Source of the DNA: Entoloma clypeatum
Taxonomy: Eukaryota > Basidiomycota > Agaricomycetes > Agaricales > Entolomataceae
DNA length: 64,000 nucleotides
Direction of reading: 5' to 3'
Assembly (NCBI GenBank): GCA_963565915.1
Contig: OY751487.1
Span: 4,216,001 to 4,280,000 of the forward strand
Shown here in pieces: positions 1 through 12,098 of the stretch. Position 1 is the stretch's first letter. Every line of letters starts with the position of its first letter. The translations under genes were made by a program, and so were the position numbers. A model generated the notes under the pieces. It was not told the origin of the DNA, made no database searches, and worked only from the letters and a program-made list of their open reading frames with translations.

Positions 1-3000
1 ACAAGATTCCTGATTCCAGGTGAGCATATGTTGGTCATGAAATAGACAATGGTACCCACAAACCACGAGCACCATACCTCAACTCCATCAGGAGAACCCT
101 ATATGTCTCCGAGGTTTCAAAGGTCAGTACAAGCTGTTCGCGCATCCGCGGCTTAATTTCGGTCGTGAAGCGTAGGAACTTTACATGCATCAGTTCCAAC
201 GCTTCAGACACATGTGCTAGGGTAAGCGCAGAATCCGAGAAGACGAGGAATTTCTCTGCATCTGAGTATTGCAAGACCTGCATCCAAACAATTATGTTCT
301 AATCCTGTTTTCAAGCAAGGGTGCTTACTTCGTTCATGATATAATTGAGCTTGCTTGATGCCGTGCAACCTAAACGCACTTTTCCCAAAAGAGACGTGGA
401 AAGAAGGCTCCCACCGTGATATTTTGATGTTTGTGTCGTTGGGCTTGGTGGTGTAGCGTCCACATCTTCAGTCTCGATTTCACGAGCAATAGCTGCCTCA
501 AGCTCTTTCTGCATTTCCTTCAAGGTAGTTGGATCCCTGGCCTTCTTCGCTGCATCTCCAGCGAGGAGACTAGTATTGGCCTCTTCGTGATGTTTACGGG
601 TCGACTTTCGGTGTCTCTTTGTCTGGGAATCGAGGTGCAGCTGGCGCTGATGGAGATCATAAGCAGCAACAGATGCACCTTCTTTCATAAAAGTTTCTTG
701 CGAGATGCGGGGCCGCTGTATGATCAGATCCTGCATCTTCAACAAGCGGTCAGCATGGAGGAATCCAGTTTGCGATCTGTCATGGGTGTTCTCCTCATGA
801 GGCGTCCTCGTCCAGGAATTAAAAATCGCTTGCTGCAGACCCCGTACGCGATAGGGAACGTCTTCGTGATGGTGCATAGCTATCCATAACCTGTCTTCCG
901 CTGCAAGTTTGCTAACCAACAAATATTAACAAAACTGGCAAAGAGATAGGTGATAAAGACTTGCATATGCTCGAAAGCTTTGTCAAGGAGAGCTATATCT
1001 TCTGACGACACACCTCTTTCAACGGCTCTTTGGACATACTCATGTGCAGTCCTCAAAAGTTCATCCACATTGTACAAATCGGCATCGGTTGACCAAAACA
1101 TAAGCCTGAAAGTGATATTCGCCATATCAACAGACACTTCACATGATGAAAACATACTGAGACATATTTTCCATGGTAGTTTGTAGATACTTTACGCTCT
1201 GTGATAAAAAAAATTAGTTACTGATTGGTGAGAGTGGTAAGACTCGAGTCACTCGAGGGTGAAATAGATAGTCCTTGAGGGCTGTCAGTCATCAGGTGTG
1301 CAGCTACGTTGGAGATAATGCGCACTTGATCAGTCCTTTGAGAATCAACTGCATTGATGACAATGGTAGCCTGCAGTGCATTGTACGATTTGACAGCATA
1401 TGGATCGAGATCTAAGAGAACTGATTCGTGCTTGAGGGGTGGTAAGACGACATCATCTTCTACATCCTCAATCCTATATTCGAATCAAGCACAGGACACT
1501 ACAGAAGGGGACACATGTTTTACCGATGTCGAATCATCGTCATTTCCATCACTTGAGCTAGAACTTGTATTGCCCCAAGGCGGGGACCTTGCTTATCCAT
1601 AAGAGGTTCGATGATGTGATTTTCGAAGGGGTTGGAGCCAGCATGGAACTGGGGGACTGCAATAAAGTGGGTAATCATCTTGTTCAACTTCTGCAGATCC
1701 CCGCGGTCGTAGGAAGTCCAAAGACGAGGGGTACTTGCATCGTCATCTTGAGGTACATCTTCCGCATCCGAAAAGTCAGAATGGTCGACCGGACTTTGAT
1801 TTTTCTTGCCAAAGCTAAGTCCTAGAAGGTTTGTTGTCGGCGTTCCTGTAACTATCCACCGTCTTTCTACACTGAGAGATTCTGTGAACGAATTCAACGT
1901 CGAGAAGAGGGATGCGGAAACATGGCCTTCATCGATTACTAGCCGTTTCCATCTGATCTGCAAGAGGGGGGAGACGCCAGGTACTTTACATTTACAATCC
2001 GGTATTCGAGTTTCGAAGATTTCTGGACAAGAGCAAATATTCCACGAATGTAACTTGCCCTTCTTGTTGTGTTTGTTCTCGCTCGTATAGCCTTGTAACG
2101 GAGTTCTCATGGACAGTAACTTGGGGATGAAAAAGAACGCACGTTGGTATGTCATTAGAACAATCTTTTGGTCGGGAAGATCCACTTATCATAAACAGCC
2201 CAATGGAAGGAATGACTACTACTCACGTCATAATCCGAGGCGAGGGAGAAAATATGCGGCATGCGAGTCCCCGTTCTTAAGACCAGGACTCTGATGGGGT
2301 ACTGACAATGCTTCTGTATCTCGCGGTCCCATTGGCTCACGAGATTGGCAGGAACTACGATAAGGGTAGCAGAAGTCAAGTAGATGACGCGAGGTCCTGC
2401 ACCAGCAGTTCTGCTTTGGACGCGCTCGCTAACGAATCGTACCCCATTGTAATCCAGGTAGAAAGGCGTATTTGCATGGAGCAGTTCTCCCGGACGGATT
2501 CGTTCAACCTGAGCCGCGATCATCTTTCTTCTCTGATCCTGCTTGGTTTCCCGGGGGTTAGTAAGGTTCGGGACTCTGAGATCGGGACTGATTCGGATGC
2601 GATCTAGTAGCAGTTCGACAAGGGTGGGGACCCTGGATCCATGGATAGGGTATGCGCTGTTGCGCCCATGATAGAATCGCTTCCGAGCTGCGATAGCCTC
2701 TGGGGATGGGAAATGACGAAAAGAAAGTGGTGTTAGGACGACTGGTGTGTCATCCACAATGGACCCTCTGGGTGAAGATATTTGATTTATCGTTGCCAGA
2801 ATCAGCGCCAAGATCATAACTGTTTTCCCAGTACCTGAAAACGAACTGAACCTGGTATTCTGAGGGTCAGTGGAATATCTTACCTAATTCTTCACAGAGG
2901 ATACCGCTTCGAGCTGTGGCCGCGTTCGGGCGTTCTCGTAATATCACCATAGTTCCTGGTTGAAGATAGAAGAATTCCCTTTTCATGCAAGATAAGGGAA

Positions 3001-3780
3001 TGAAGAGAGGGTCTGGAACATTAGAGAGATCAAGCTCCCGTTGAATCATCGCAGTAACAGACCGTCTCTGGTAGTTGTACAGAGAGCTTCTCAGTCCAAG
3101 GCCACTCAGGTCATCTTCAAAGTCAAGGAAGCGACTCGTAATATCTTCCCATCCTGGCGTTAAGTCTGGCCGTGGAGAGGCGAGGTCACCGTAGATTTCG
3201 GCCAATGTACGACGATCCTATCCACCATGGATGAACAAAAAAAGGTAATCATTGAATTAAAGTCACTTACTTTGATGTCTGGAAGTAATTTGGGTAGAAA
3301 ATGGGGAGAACAGAGCCCATTCCAGTGATCTTCATTCTGTGATATGGTTGGAAGCAAATTCTTCAGGTGCCGTCGCGCTGGGGCCATAACTTTATTTTTT
3401 CGATTTAGGTATATTCCTTCCACGTTCGCAAGGTCATATGGAATGATGTAGATTCGCAGAAAGATGGTTAAAGAGGGCCCAAGACGATAGGTGACACAAA
3501 TGAACTTGTGCTTGATAAGGAAGTCCATTTCTTGACAGAAGTCTCCATTCACCAACAACGTGTAATAAGGCATCTTGGAAAAGACGTGCCAGCCGTCTTC
3601 CCCGTGCGTATGGCCACATTCGACCTCTGGGTGTTCAGGATCCAGACGAATGATCAGGGTGCCTGCGGGTATGAATTTGTCCAAGCTATGGGGCCCTCGG
3701 TATTTTGCGTCGTCACGAAGTCGGCCAGAAGAGCATGCAAAGCAACAAGAAGGACAGATATCACTGGAAGCGCTAACCAT
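1..3780 (-). CDS. SNF2-family DNA-dependent ATPase/helicase, 3' end beyond the window
   Basis: Multi-exon gene. The start is the first real ATG, giving [10 protein letters not shown]; its 3' end lies left of base 1. The N-terminal half holds a Cys-rich patch (CPSCCFAC). Removing the intron at about 2836-2884 joins CEEL to [10 protein letters not shown], a Walker A motif. Further on come [20 protein letters not shown] (a DEGH form of the DEAH box) and RRWIVTGTP, which are SNF2 motifs Ia, II and III. The C-terminal helicase lobe follows at about 50-280 ([11 protein letters not shown]). An intron at about 1-51 would restore ARGLNL, a typical motif V. SNF2 ATPases move along DNA to remodel chromatin or act in repair; the exact subfamily (Rad5/HLTF-like or other) is not resolved. 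It diverges from PAM17 across 116 bp. Confidence 0.85.
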
Positions 3781-3896
3781 TGGACTCAGACTGCGGTGTA
3801 GATAGTGGGGGAACAAGTTATCATTCGTGTCACGTGATCATTGACATAACGGCTTCTGAATTCATAACTCAAGTTCTTACAGGCGACGACCTCGCC
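3781..3896. promoter_or_regulatory. Shared divergent promoter, SNF2 helicase / PAM17
   Basis: Only 116 bp separate the two start codons, so both genes must take their core promoters from this stretch or from each other's 5' regions. No clear TATA box is visible. Confidence 0.5.
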
Positions 3897-4714
3897 ATGC
3901 ATGTCATGATTGGCACTGTTGCTGTGCGCCCTTTGGCCTTGTCTGTTCGCTGCGCAAGCCAAACTTTCGCCATAAGAAACTCAGCTTTCACCAGATATAA
4001 TTCGACTGTATCGGCAAAAGCGACGGGATCGACCACACCCCGCCACCTTACATGGCCAGAATATCTGGCCATACGAAGTGGGCAGCGGAAATGGCAGACC
4101 GTACGTGACTCTCAAATTCTCAAAATACCTCAACTTTCTTAAGGGCCAATGCAAGGCTATAACAATACCATGTGCCTTACTCGGCTTTTTTGGCGGTGCA
4201 GCCTACTTCGGCACTCTGGAGACAGACCCTTTGAAGCCCATTATGGGGATTGACCCGTTCTTCTTTTATGGTATATGTACAGTGGGCTGTGTCGGTGCGT
4301 TCAGTTTCAAGCGGCCTTGCGTCCACTGAATATGGCCGTTTCGTTCAGGTCTTGGCGCGTTAATTGGCCCGACAATTGGCTCTGCTATCTGGCGGGCTAA
4401 GCACCGAAATCAACTTGCATTAGTCGACGCGATGGACCGCGAATTCTATCAACGGATAGCGAAAAATCGCGTGGACGCCAGCTTGCAGAGCCCAACGCAC
4501 CCCGTGCCGGATTACTACGGTATGCATACTCCTCTTTTTCTCAATCTTTTAACCCATCGGACATTTCTAGGTGAGAAGATTGGGTCTCTGCATCAGTACC
4601 GACAGGTGCGTATGCCAACCCAATGGATAAAGTTGTTGAATGAATACTGTTCTCGTTTAGTGGCTGCGAGATCAGAACAAGTACAAAAGAAAAGCACTTT
4701 TCCCGGAAGCATAG
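3897..4714 (+). CDS. PAM17: Pam17, presequence translocase-associated motor subunit (mitochondrial)
   Basis: Five exons (3897-4100, 4156-4294, 4349-4519, 4571-4605, 4661-4714) sum to 603 nt, a 200-aa protein. Pam17 sits in the mitochondrial inner membrane and helps organise the TIM23 import motor. The N-terminus is an Arg/Ser-rich presequence (SVRCASQTFAIRNS). The family core follows: LTWPEYLAIR, then a first membrane segment in LLGFFGGAAYFG, then DPLKPIMGIDPFFFYG, then a second segment in GALIGPTIGSAIW. The conserved C-terminal part is [31 protein letters not shown]-like, ending in a basic tail. The introns are 51-55 nt with GT...AG ends; the first acceptor is placed at 4155 to give a normal intron length. 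The motifs match the family from start to stop. Confidence 0.95.
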
Positions 4715-5178
4715 ATAGATGCGAATGTCGTCCTACTCCCAATATACTTTCCTTCATGATCATCAATCGTTCGTTGTCGGCTAGCTTCACCTTACTTAGG
4801 CATAATGGATAAACATTGGCCAACAAAACTTTGTGACTTTGGCCCGTTTTTCTGGGTGGTAAACGATGATCAACTTTATTGGGTGTCCACGTCGACGCGA
4901 ACAAAGCTATACTAGACTCTGAAGCTGCCAGGACAGAGCCCTCAAGGCAGACAAACTCCAGGTCTGTGGATGATGCGTAGGTTACAGTTTGTTGTTCGTT
5001 TCTTTAAATATAACTGAAAGATCCAATAAATAGTACTCTAAAATACAAAGATGAATGGCACGGCAAAACGCTCGTGAAAAGCAAGAGCAGTCAGCAAACA
5101 AGTGGATGACGAAGCCGATAATGAAGGGAATTTCTAGATGAAGACTCAAAAGTTGCGAAGGAAGCACGCATCGCCCCT
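4715..5178. other. Intergenic, between convergent PAM17 and SH3 genes
   Basis: These 464 bases hold the two 3' ends. I see no coding exon or RNA gene. Confidence 0.6.
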
Positions 5179-6207
5179 CTATAGCAGACGGCGGGAAGGT
5201 CCATTCGATATGTCCTCTTCTAAGCAAAAGCGTGGAACAGCACCCTTCTGCGTGTCAACAGCATAAACACGCTGGACGAGGCACCACCCATCGCGATACT
5301 CCTCGAGCATACGGACGATCTCTCCCATTTGAATGGACAACTCATCTGCAAGCGTCGGCGTGAATGTCGTCGCCACTGCCATAAGGCGCGGGAGTCGGGT
5401 CAAGGAATCGGACGGGTTGCCAGTTTGGTTGGGTGGCAGGAGAATGGTTTGAAAGGCGAACGATTCCACGCGTGGACTAGGTGTGAATGTGGAAGGTGGC
5501 TGGGACTGGTGTGGGACTGGGACCACGGTAAGAGGCGGAGATACAGGAACTAAGCGTGGAGTTCCCATGTTGTCCCCGACGGTCGATGCAGAGTAAGACG
5601 GTGGAGGGGATCGTATCACATCGAACGATCTCGACTTATTCGCTGGAGCACCGACAGCAAGTGGACCTGGGGAAGCCCTCGTTTTCACCTTGGGAGAAGG
5701 AGAAGGAGTGGGTTCCGGGACAGAGGCCGCCCGCGCATGGTAGGCTCTAACCTGAGGTACCCAGCCACCTTGCTCGAAACCGGATGAATGAGGCGACAAG
5801 GCGACTCTCTGGGGTTTCTCGGTGTAGACCGAGATGTCATTGAAATCGATGCACTGTCGCGAGTGGCGCGGTTTCTCGACGCTAAACTTCCCAGCCAGTG
5901 AAGGCGGAGTAGATCTGACACCCCGGTTCCTCCTGCGATACGCATAAATCGCTGATCCTATTAGACGGTCACTACAGTGGCGATCAGTGGATGCTGAGCC
6001 GAACTGACCTAGAACAACGACCACCCCAACGACAGATAGCACAACAACAACCCCTACTGTGGACAGGGTTGGCTTCGTGAAGACCGAGCTCGAGGCTGAA
6101 GGGGACGCTTTAAGGACCACCGTGCTCGGACTGGGTGCGGGCTCTGCCCCTGCTGCACGAAGTTCAAGGAAGTCAAGACGCCGAGGACCATGTGTGCGCC
6201 GTTCCAT
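5179..6207 (-). CDS. Single-pass membrane protein with C-terminal SH3 domain
   Basis: An in-frame 51-nt intron (gtcagt...aatag, about 5954-6004) interrupts the end of the membrane segment. Removing it gives 325 aa. The first ATG gives MERRTHGPRR. A Val-rich hydrophobic stretch at about residues 50-75 (STVGVVVVLSVVGVVVVLG) is the single membrane span, followed by a basic stop-transfer sequence (YRRRNR). The middle is Ser/Pro-rich and probably disordered. The last ~65 residues are an SH3 domain: ADELSIQMGEIVRML, then EEYRDGWCLV, then GAVPRFCLEE. SH3 domains bind proline-rich ligands. The TM-plus-C-terminal-SH3 layout recalls yeast Fus1 and other cortical adaptors, but the resemblance is only architectural. 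No specific function can be named. Confidence 0.85.
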   Translation of the reverse strand: MERRTHGPRRLDFLELRAAGAEPAPSPSTVVLKASPSASSSVFTKPTLSTVGVVVVLSVVGVVVVLGQFGSASTDRHCSDRLIGSAIYAYRRRNRGVRSTPPSLAGKFSVEKPRHSRQCIDFNDISVYTEKPQRVALSPHSSGFEQGGWVPQVRAYHARAASVPEPTPSPSPKVKTRASPGPLAVGAPANKSRSFDVIRSPPPSYSASTVGDNMGTPRLVPVSPPLTVVPVPHQSQPPSTFTPSPRVESFAFQTILLPPNQTGNPSDSLTRLPRLMAVATTFTPTLADELSIQMGEIVRMLEEYRDGWCLVQRVYAVDTQKGAVPRFCLEEDISNGPSRRLL

Positions 6208-6508
6208 AGTTGTTGAAGCCACGAAGGAATAACTTAAAATGAGAGAAAAGTGGTCGTAACGACCTTGTCGAAGGTAAAGAGGGAAGAGAACGAAGGTGGG
6301 GAGCGTCCGAGTAAAGTCTCAGTGACATATTATTATTTAGAGAGCCATATGATTCACTGGTTCGAGTTTGATAACACCGCGATATCATGATGAATAGCTT
6401 GGTGATGAATGTAGCAACCGTCGTGACAAGCTCCCCAGAGTTGCATAGATATCATACTTGACAAGAGATCAGTCCTGCTGTGAAGGCCTGATGCATGATG
6501 AATCAGTT
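6208..6508. other. Intergenic, 5' side of the SH3 gene
   Basis: About 300 bases between the SH3 gene start and the stop of the AAA+ gene. It probably holds the SH3 gene's promoter. No motif is recognised. Confidence 0.5.
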
Positions 6509-9500
6509 TCATATTTGTTCCACCAACTGGGTTGATGCCGCTCTATAGAGTGATCTCGCGCCCTCCGCCGCAACATAACCCATCAACGCCGCATCAACGA
6601 TTCTTTCCACAGCCTCCATGGATAAGCCACTGACAAGATCACCACCGATTGCGTGCAGTGCCTCATAGCATATCGCCCGCCTTTCATCCCACGTAAAAGG
6701 CACGAATGGTAAAACCGACGTCACTCGTGAAAGGATAGAAGCCTGATAACATATTGCTTCTCAGCGTCCGAAAGTCAGATGAAAAATGCGTTGTGTAGGA
6801 CTTACCCCCAAACGTTTTGACACCCGCGGCCGAAGCAAACCCATAAGGTCAGCATATTCCTCGTGCGACATCAGCTCGTCTGGACTTGCCCGAGCTTCGT
6901 GGTGCTCAAACACCAAGTCATGGCCCACATTAGACGTTCCTAACCAGACCACGTTCCGAACATCGACAGGGCGCCCGCTAGCCTCGAATGTGCACCGACC
7001 GAGCTCCCAGGGCATCAACAAAGACCATAAAGTTTTTTCGTCATGCGTCTTCTCGATTTCCTAGATAAGCGATATCAAAGCTCCAGACTTTGGAGGATCA
7101 AGATATGAACAATATGTCACTCACGTCCAAAACGACAACGCATCGTTTTCCTTCGTTGTTGATAAGGAACTCTGCCAGTGTACACGCTGTGGGTGTCTGG
7201 TCGTAGGGGTCAATCATCAGGATTAAGAGAACATCGGCCATATAACCAACTTCGTAAGGGCTCATGGAATATGATCGCCAAAGGTCTTGCGTGGAGTTGA
7301 GTGTGGTCATATTCACGGTATGCGTTGGAACATCCAAGAGGACACCAACTAAAAGGAAAAATGTCAACATATGCCTCTGCGTCGAGTAAAACGAACATCC
7401 TCACATTTCCGAGCTAGCAGACTCTTACCATGGCCACTGGGACCTGTGGATCACGTTCAAAACCGTGATTAGGAATTAATGTTCTCTGCATACGTACCAC
7501 ACAGGAGAACCACAATAGGTGTGACAGACAGTTGCCGAGAGTGTATACTCAGGACTTTGAAAAGTTCCTCAAGCGCATGGTCCTGACCCACCAGCTCATA
7601 CCGAACACGCGTAAGAGGGCGAAAAAAGGAACGATGGATAAGTGCTGATGTCCGTCGAGTTTGTGGTGCATCAGCTCTCTCAACATAATACCTATAAGCA
7701 AAAAATATCAATATTGAATAAAAAAGATCGAAGCATTGAGCGCATACTTGGTAGCCGAGTCCAAGGTAGCCAACAAAGGGTTCGAAGGCGGCGATGACTG
7801 TCCAGTATCGTCTCTAGGTGCTGCAACATCCCGTTCTTTGGCAGCCGTGACGGTCTTGGGATCGGCACCGAATGCTAAAAGGGTTTTTACGATCTCCATT
7901 TTATGAACCAACTGATCATTCATCAAGGTAAAGGCCAATGCTGACTGTGGACCAACAGAATCGTTGGGCCCAGCGTCTCCGCTCTCTAGAACTTGTCGTA
8001 CTTGCTTGACATCGTCGCTCGCGATGGCGAACATAAGGGTCGGTTTCGGTGTGGCTATAGCGTACATTGGTGGCCGTACCATGGAGTTGCGGGAGGCTGG
8101 CGCTGTCTGAGGGACTGGAAGCGGTAGACGGATGGTATACTCGTGATTTGTATTGTCCTGATCGTCCTCTTCTTCCTCGTAAACGAAAGAAGGCTCGGAA
8201 AACCTACTCAATCGCCGGCTCTGTCGTGAATATGTGGTCTGTGTAATGTCATCTTCATAGCTCTGCCAGATGGCAGGTCGTGACAGGGGTGCAGAATGAG
8301 GTTCGTCAAAGTTTGCAAGATGAGACAGGTGAACGGATGATAGAGGTGATGAGTTGTCTTCTGAAAGTAAGGTATGTTCATTATGCTCGGGTATGGTTGA
8401 TGTAAGTTTAGACGAAAGCTTGATGTAGTTTAGCCTGTTGAGAGAAGTTGCACGAGGGCGATTGATAACATACCAATGGATTATATGATAGGGATTTGCG
8501 GGATGATACAGTTGCGAGTGACATAGATGCACGAGATGAATTGCCTGAGGCTCGAGGTGATTAGCAGCTCTTACGGTGAGGCGATCATACGGCCTTACCA
8601 TAGCCATTGATTAAAAAGTTTGCAGTGCGAGATGGTGCTGATGATGGTTTGGAGCCCAGAAGAGCAGACTGCGGAAATACTTTGATTACAACGACCACAA
8701 CTCAGGTTCATCAGAGTTAGCTTACCAGTCGAAGCGGCCGCAGGCCGCGGGTAACCGATTCCGTGGGAGATAATGCATCAGGCGAGAATGCACGGTCGCT
8801 TTGAGAGGACAAAGGAAGGGGATGGGGATTTGCCTTGGAAGATTTTGATGTTTGATTAGATCCCAGGGAAGAACGACCTACACGTCCCTTACACAGCGAG
8901 ATAAGATGGAAAGGAAAAGGCCAGTGACAGTTGAACATACCAGGGCAAGAGATTGACGAAACCCGAAAGGAACCTTCTTCGATACCGTTACTTCCTGCAT
9001 GCTAGAGACGGAGCTATCAGGGCTCCATGCAGAGCGCACAGAGGAGCGAGCCGAGATAGGCTCAAAGGAGACAGGAGGAGATGGGATGGAGGTAGGCGAA
9101 TCTGTAGAGGGGATAATTGTTCCCGATCGTGTTCTGCCAGGGGGAGGTGTGAAGACTCGTTCCCGGATAAGGCCTGATGTAAGAGCAGCCGGTAGAGAAA
9201 GTGGTTGCTTTCCCTTGACATCTTCTCGATGTCCTGCATCCGAAACGGTACGAAGGCTGTCGGAACTCTCGGTCGAGTCGCCCGAATAGTCAGCATAGAT
9301 CGAACCAAGAGTATCGTTTTCGTTGATAAGGCCCTCCGGGCTACCGAGGTAAGCAAGCTCCCCGGTATAATCGCCATCATCAGTTTCGTTTGAGATAGCT
9401 GTTTGATGGTCGTCGGAATACACGGACCACCGGTGCTGAGATGAGTTGTAAGTAGAGTCGACTGAGGAAGGATTATCAAATCTTGCGGTAGAATCCATGG

Positions 9501-11503
9501 TGTCATCTTCCGCCTGAGCAGTCGGGCTAGTCATGATAAAATTTCCTTCCATCCAATTGTTATTGACTGAGGAGGAGTTTCCAAACCCTGTGGAGTAACC
9601 TGCACAGCTACCTTGCTCGGGTACAGGGTCATCAACAAGCCCAGGATAGGGGGAGGCTTCTTCGAAGGACTCGTCGTAAGATTGGTTGAGAGAGACGTTC
9701 CCGAACCGCGCAGTGTAATCTGTCTCATCTTCATCCACGACATCGGTGACGAGCTCGGGAGATGCTGAAGTTTCCGCTTCAAACGAGTAATCATAAGACG
9801 AATCGGCTGAAGAACGGATCTCCACCTGCTTACTGCCATTCGCTACGTCGTCCTCTTGGGAATGATCGACAATAGCATCTTCCGGCGATTCAGCGTTGTC
9901 GTAATAATCCATGAACGAGGAGTCATCATATTGTGTCGCGTACTCCACATCGTCATCCCGTCTTGTTCCACTGCTGGCGAACTCGGAATGTACAGGTGAC
10001 TTGGTATCCAAAGAGCCCTCAGACGAAGGGTCAGCCAAGGAAGAGTTCCCAACTGGTTCATAATCATCAAATTCCACTGTGTGATTCAGAAAATGACTGG
10101 GTGTTTCAGCAACCCGATCGATAGCGAGTTGAACTTCCTCTGGCGTTGGAGGCGGCATATCAACATATACATTGGTCGAGGTTTCATCCGTATCCCACGT
10201 GGAAGCATAACGATTTGTCATTTCGTCAACAACATCCAAAGCACTTGGACTGGAACCAGAATTTGCTGCTTCAAACCCTCCATTGTCCAGTGTCGAACTG
10301 GGCCAGGGTGGACTGGTCATTTCCGCGCACTCCTCCCGAGATCCTACTGGAATAAACGGAGCAGAAAATACTGCATTCTCAACTGTAACAGAGTGTACTT
10401 CACTTTTTTGAGGGGAGGCAAAAAGCCCTTCCTCTCTCTCCTCTCCGTGATAATCGTCGATTGTAGTATTCGCAAAGCCGACATGATTCCTCAAAACAGG
10501 CGTGGTGATACGCTGGTTTTCGCCATCCCGCGGAAGGGCGAGGGAGCCTTGATCTTCAGACACGTTCTCCGAAGGAGGGTTGGGAGTATCGTCTCCTAAT
10601 ACAACATATTCCTCCGAACCTTCTGCCAAGCCTTCTCCGTCTAGAGAAATATCTTTTTGTGGAGTGTCGAGACTCGGCTCAGACTCGGTATCCCAAGAAC
10701 CAGGAGTCTGTGGTGGCCGATCAATGAACACTCCTAGCTGAGGTGACAATACGCGCAATGACGGTGTCGCAAAGGGAGAAGTCAATGTTCCAAAGGTCGA
10801 CTTCAGCGGACTACGAGGCGGAGATTGAGGAAGGTGAGGCGGGGATTTCCAGGTGTCTGCACAGCCAGAACCTAAGGCAGAGGGCCGCTCAGCAACGGAT
10901 GAGAAGCCTTGGTTAAAGGACCCCAGGTTGAGGTGTGACAGGTCGACGGGTGAGAGAAGGTCGAAAGGTAGCGCGTTATCGGGTGAACTTTGGACTGTAT
11001 AAATGGAAGGCTGGCCTTCCAGCGCGGGTTCATTGAGTGGTGGACGGGATGAATTTTCATCATCCTTATCTTGCATGGGTGCAAACGGCGCGCTGCCAGA
11101 ACCAACAGAGTTTGGAGACCCATTTTCCTTCATAAATACCGGATTGACAGAATTATCGGAGGGGTTATGCTCGTCATCTGGTTCTTCGCCAATGACATCC
11201 TTGAGTGCGAGGAGCAGCCCTGCTAAACGGGGAGAACGAGGTGGAGAACGAGCCGAGTCGGGAGAAGTAACATTACGGGAAGAGTCAGCCGATGGTGTTT
11301 GTGGTCTTGAAGTCGGCACAGAGGATATCCTGGCAGAAACCGAATGCTGGAAATTACAGGAATCTGCGAAAAGGCAACGGCCCTGCTGGTAGAACGGGCA
11401 GGGCCGAGCTAGAGTAGGACATGCACGAGCGTCAGTGGTTTGACGCCGCGAGAAGAGATAGAAACTGACTTTTTATTCGCCATGAAGGAGGAGACGAAGC
11501 CAT
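6509..11503 (-). CDS. CCCH zinc finger / ankyrin / ClpB-type AAA+ ATPase, large 12-exon gene
   Basis: Twelve exons (first 11503-11470, then 11408-8941, last 6742-6509) sum to 4368 nt, a 1,455-aa protein. Every splice is GT...AG and in frame. Residues ~13-35 form a CCCH zinc finger (CPFYQQGRCLFADSCNFQH; CX7CX5CX3H). A ~900-residue acidic, Ser/Pro-rich, low-complexity region follows, then short conserved patches (FGFRQSLAL, LRPLRL). An ankyrin-like stretch comes next (PTLMFAIASDDVKQVRQVLE, then KTLLAFGADP). The C-terminal third is an AAA+ module: Walker A GPSGHGKS, Walker B VVVLDEIEK, sensor-like WLGTSN, and a lid reaching VEGARSLYRA-like AAEGARSLYRA. Ankyrin plus a ClpB-like AAA+ domain recalls animal CLPB/Skd3 disaggregase, but here no mitochondrial presequence is visible and a putative RNA-binding finger is added. 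Protein remodelling linked to RNA is an inference. The exon phases argue against splitting this locus into two genes. Confidence 0.85.
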
Positions 11504-11675
11504 CTCAAGACATTGACCTTGAAGAACAGGGATCGGACAAAGAGAAAAGACGAGAAATGAGTCCGCTTGTCGATAGGTCGACCCTGGTCGCTGTGTCGTC
11601 TGACGGCGACATCATTTATTCGCGTTCAGCCAACTCTCACGTGATCGAACATTCATTCCGGATTTCCGACGAGTC

Positions 11676-12098
11676 ATGGGTGTTCGCCTGGTCAGAATCC
11701 CTCGACTGACGCTCTTCTCTGGTCCTAATTGCTCTCTGTGCGACGTAAGCCTTTTGCTGATTTTACGTTCGTAATTGATCATTTTCTTTGGGTAGACAGC
11801 AAAAGCCGAGTTGGCCAAAGTTAGACATACTGTATGTTATTCCATCCAGAGCTTTTCATGTCAGGAGAACTCAAGGACAGGCCTTCCGGGACCAACCCAT
11901 TACCAGCGAGAATTCCAGCTGGAGACGGTAAATATACAAGATCCAGGCCACGAGAAGTGGAAGAAAAAGTACATCTACTGGATTCCGGCCTTACATCTCG
12001 AGGGCAAGGAAATTGCCAAGGGCAGGTGGGATGCCCAGGCAGTCTATCCAGCACTGGACAAATGGCACAGGGAGAACGCGGAAACCACGGCGGAATAG
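11676..12098 (+). CDS. Glutaredoxin-like (thioredoxin-fold) small protein
   Basis: Three exons (11676-11744, 11796-11831, 11907-12098) sum to 297 nt, 98 aa. The start gives MGVRLVRIPRLTLFSG. The redox motif is CSLC near residue 19, in the family's sequence SGPNCSLCD. The thioredoxin-fold second half reads YIYWIPALHLEGKEIAKG, containing the expected cis-proline segment (IPALH). This matches the glutaredoxin-like DUF836 family of fungi (for example yeast YDR286C), small thiol proteins of unclear substrate. The third intron boundary removes 75 nt. The end of this gene overlaps the likely start of the next same-strand gene by 37 nt. Confidence 0.9.

Noticed and set aside
431..889. Plus-strand open frame of 152 aa with a hydrophobic start
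   Set aside because: Antisense to the SNF2 helicase coding exon 311-922; no family resemblance.
8717..8938. A separate small gene at the end of the CCCH gene
   Set aside because: Removing the intron at 8888-8940 places it in frame as an internal exon of the larger gene.
10081..10599. Plus-strand open frame of 172 aa
   Set aside because: Lies wholly antisense to the large CCCH-ankyrin-AAA+ gene's second exon, which is spliced and in frame.
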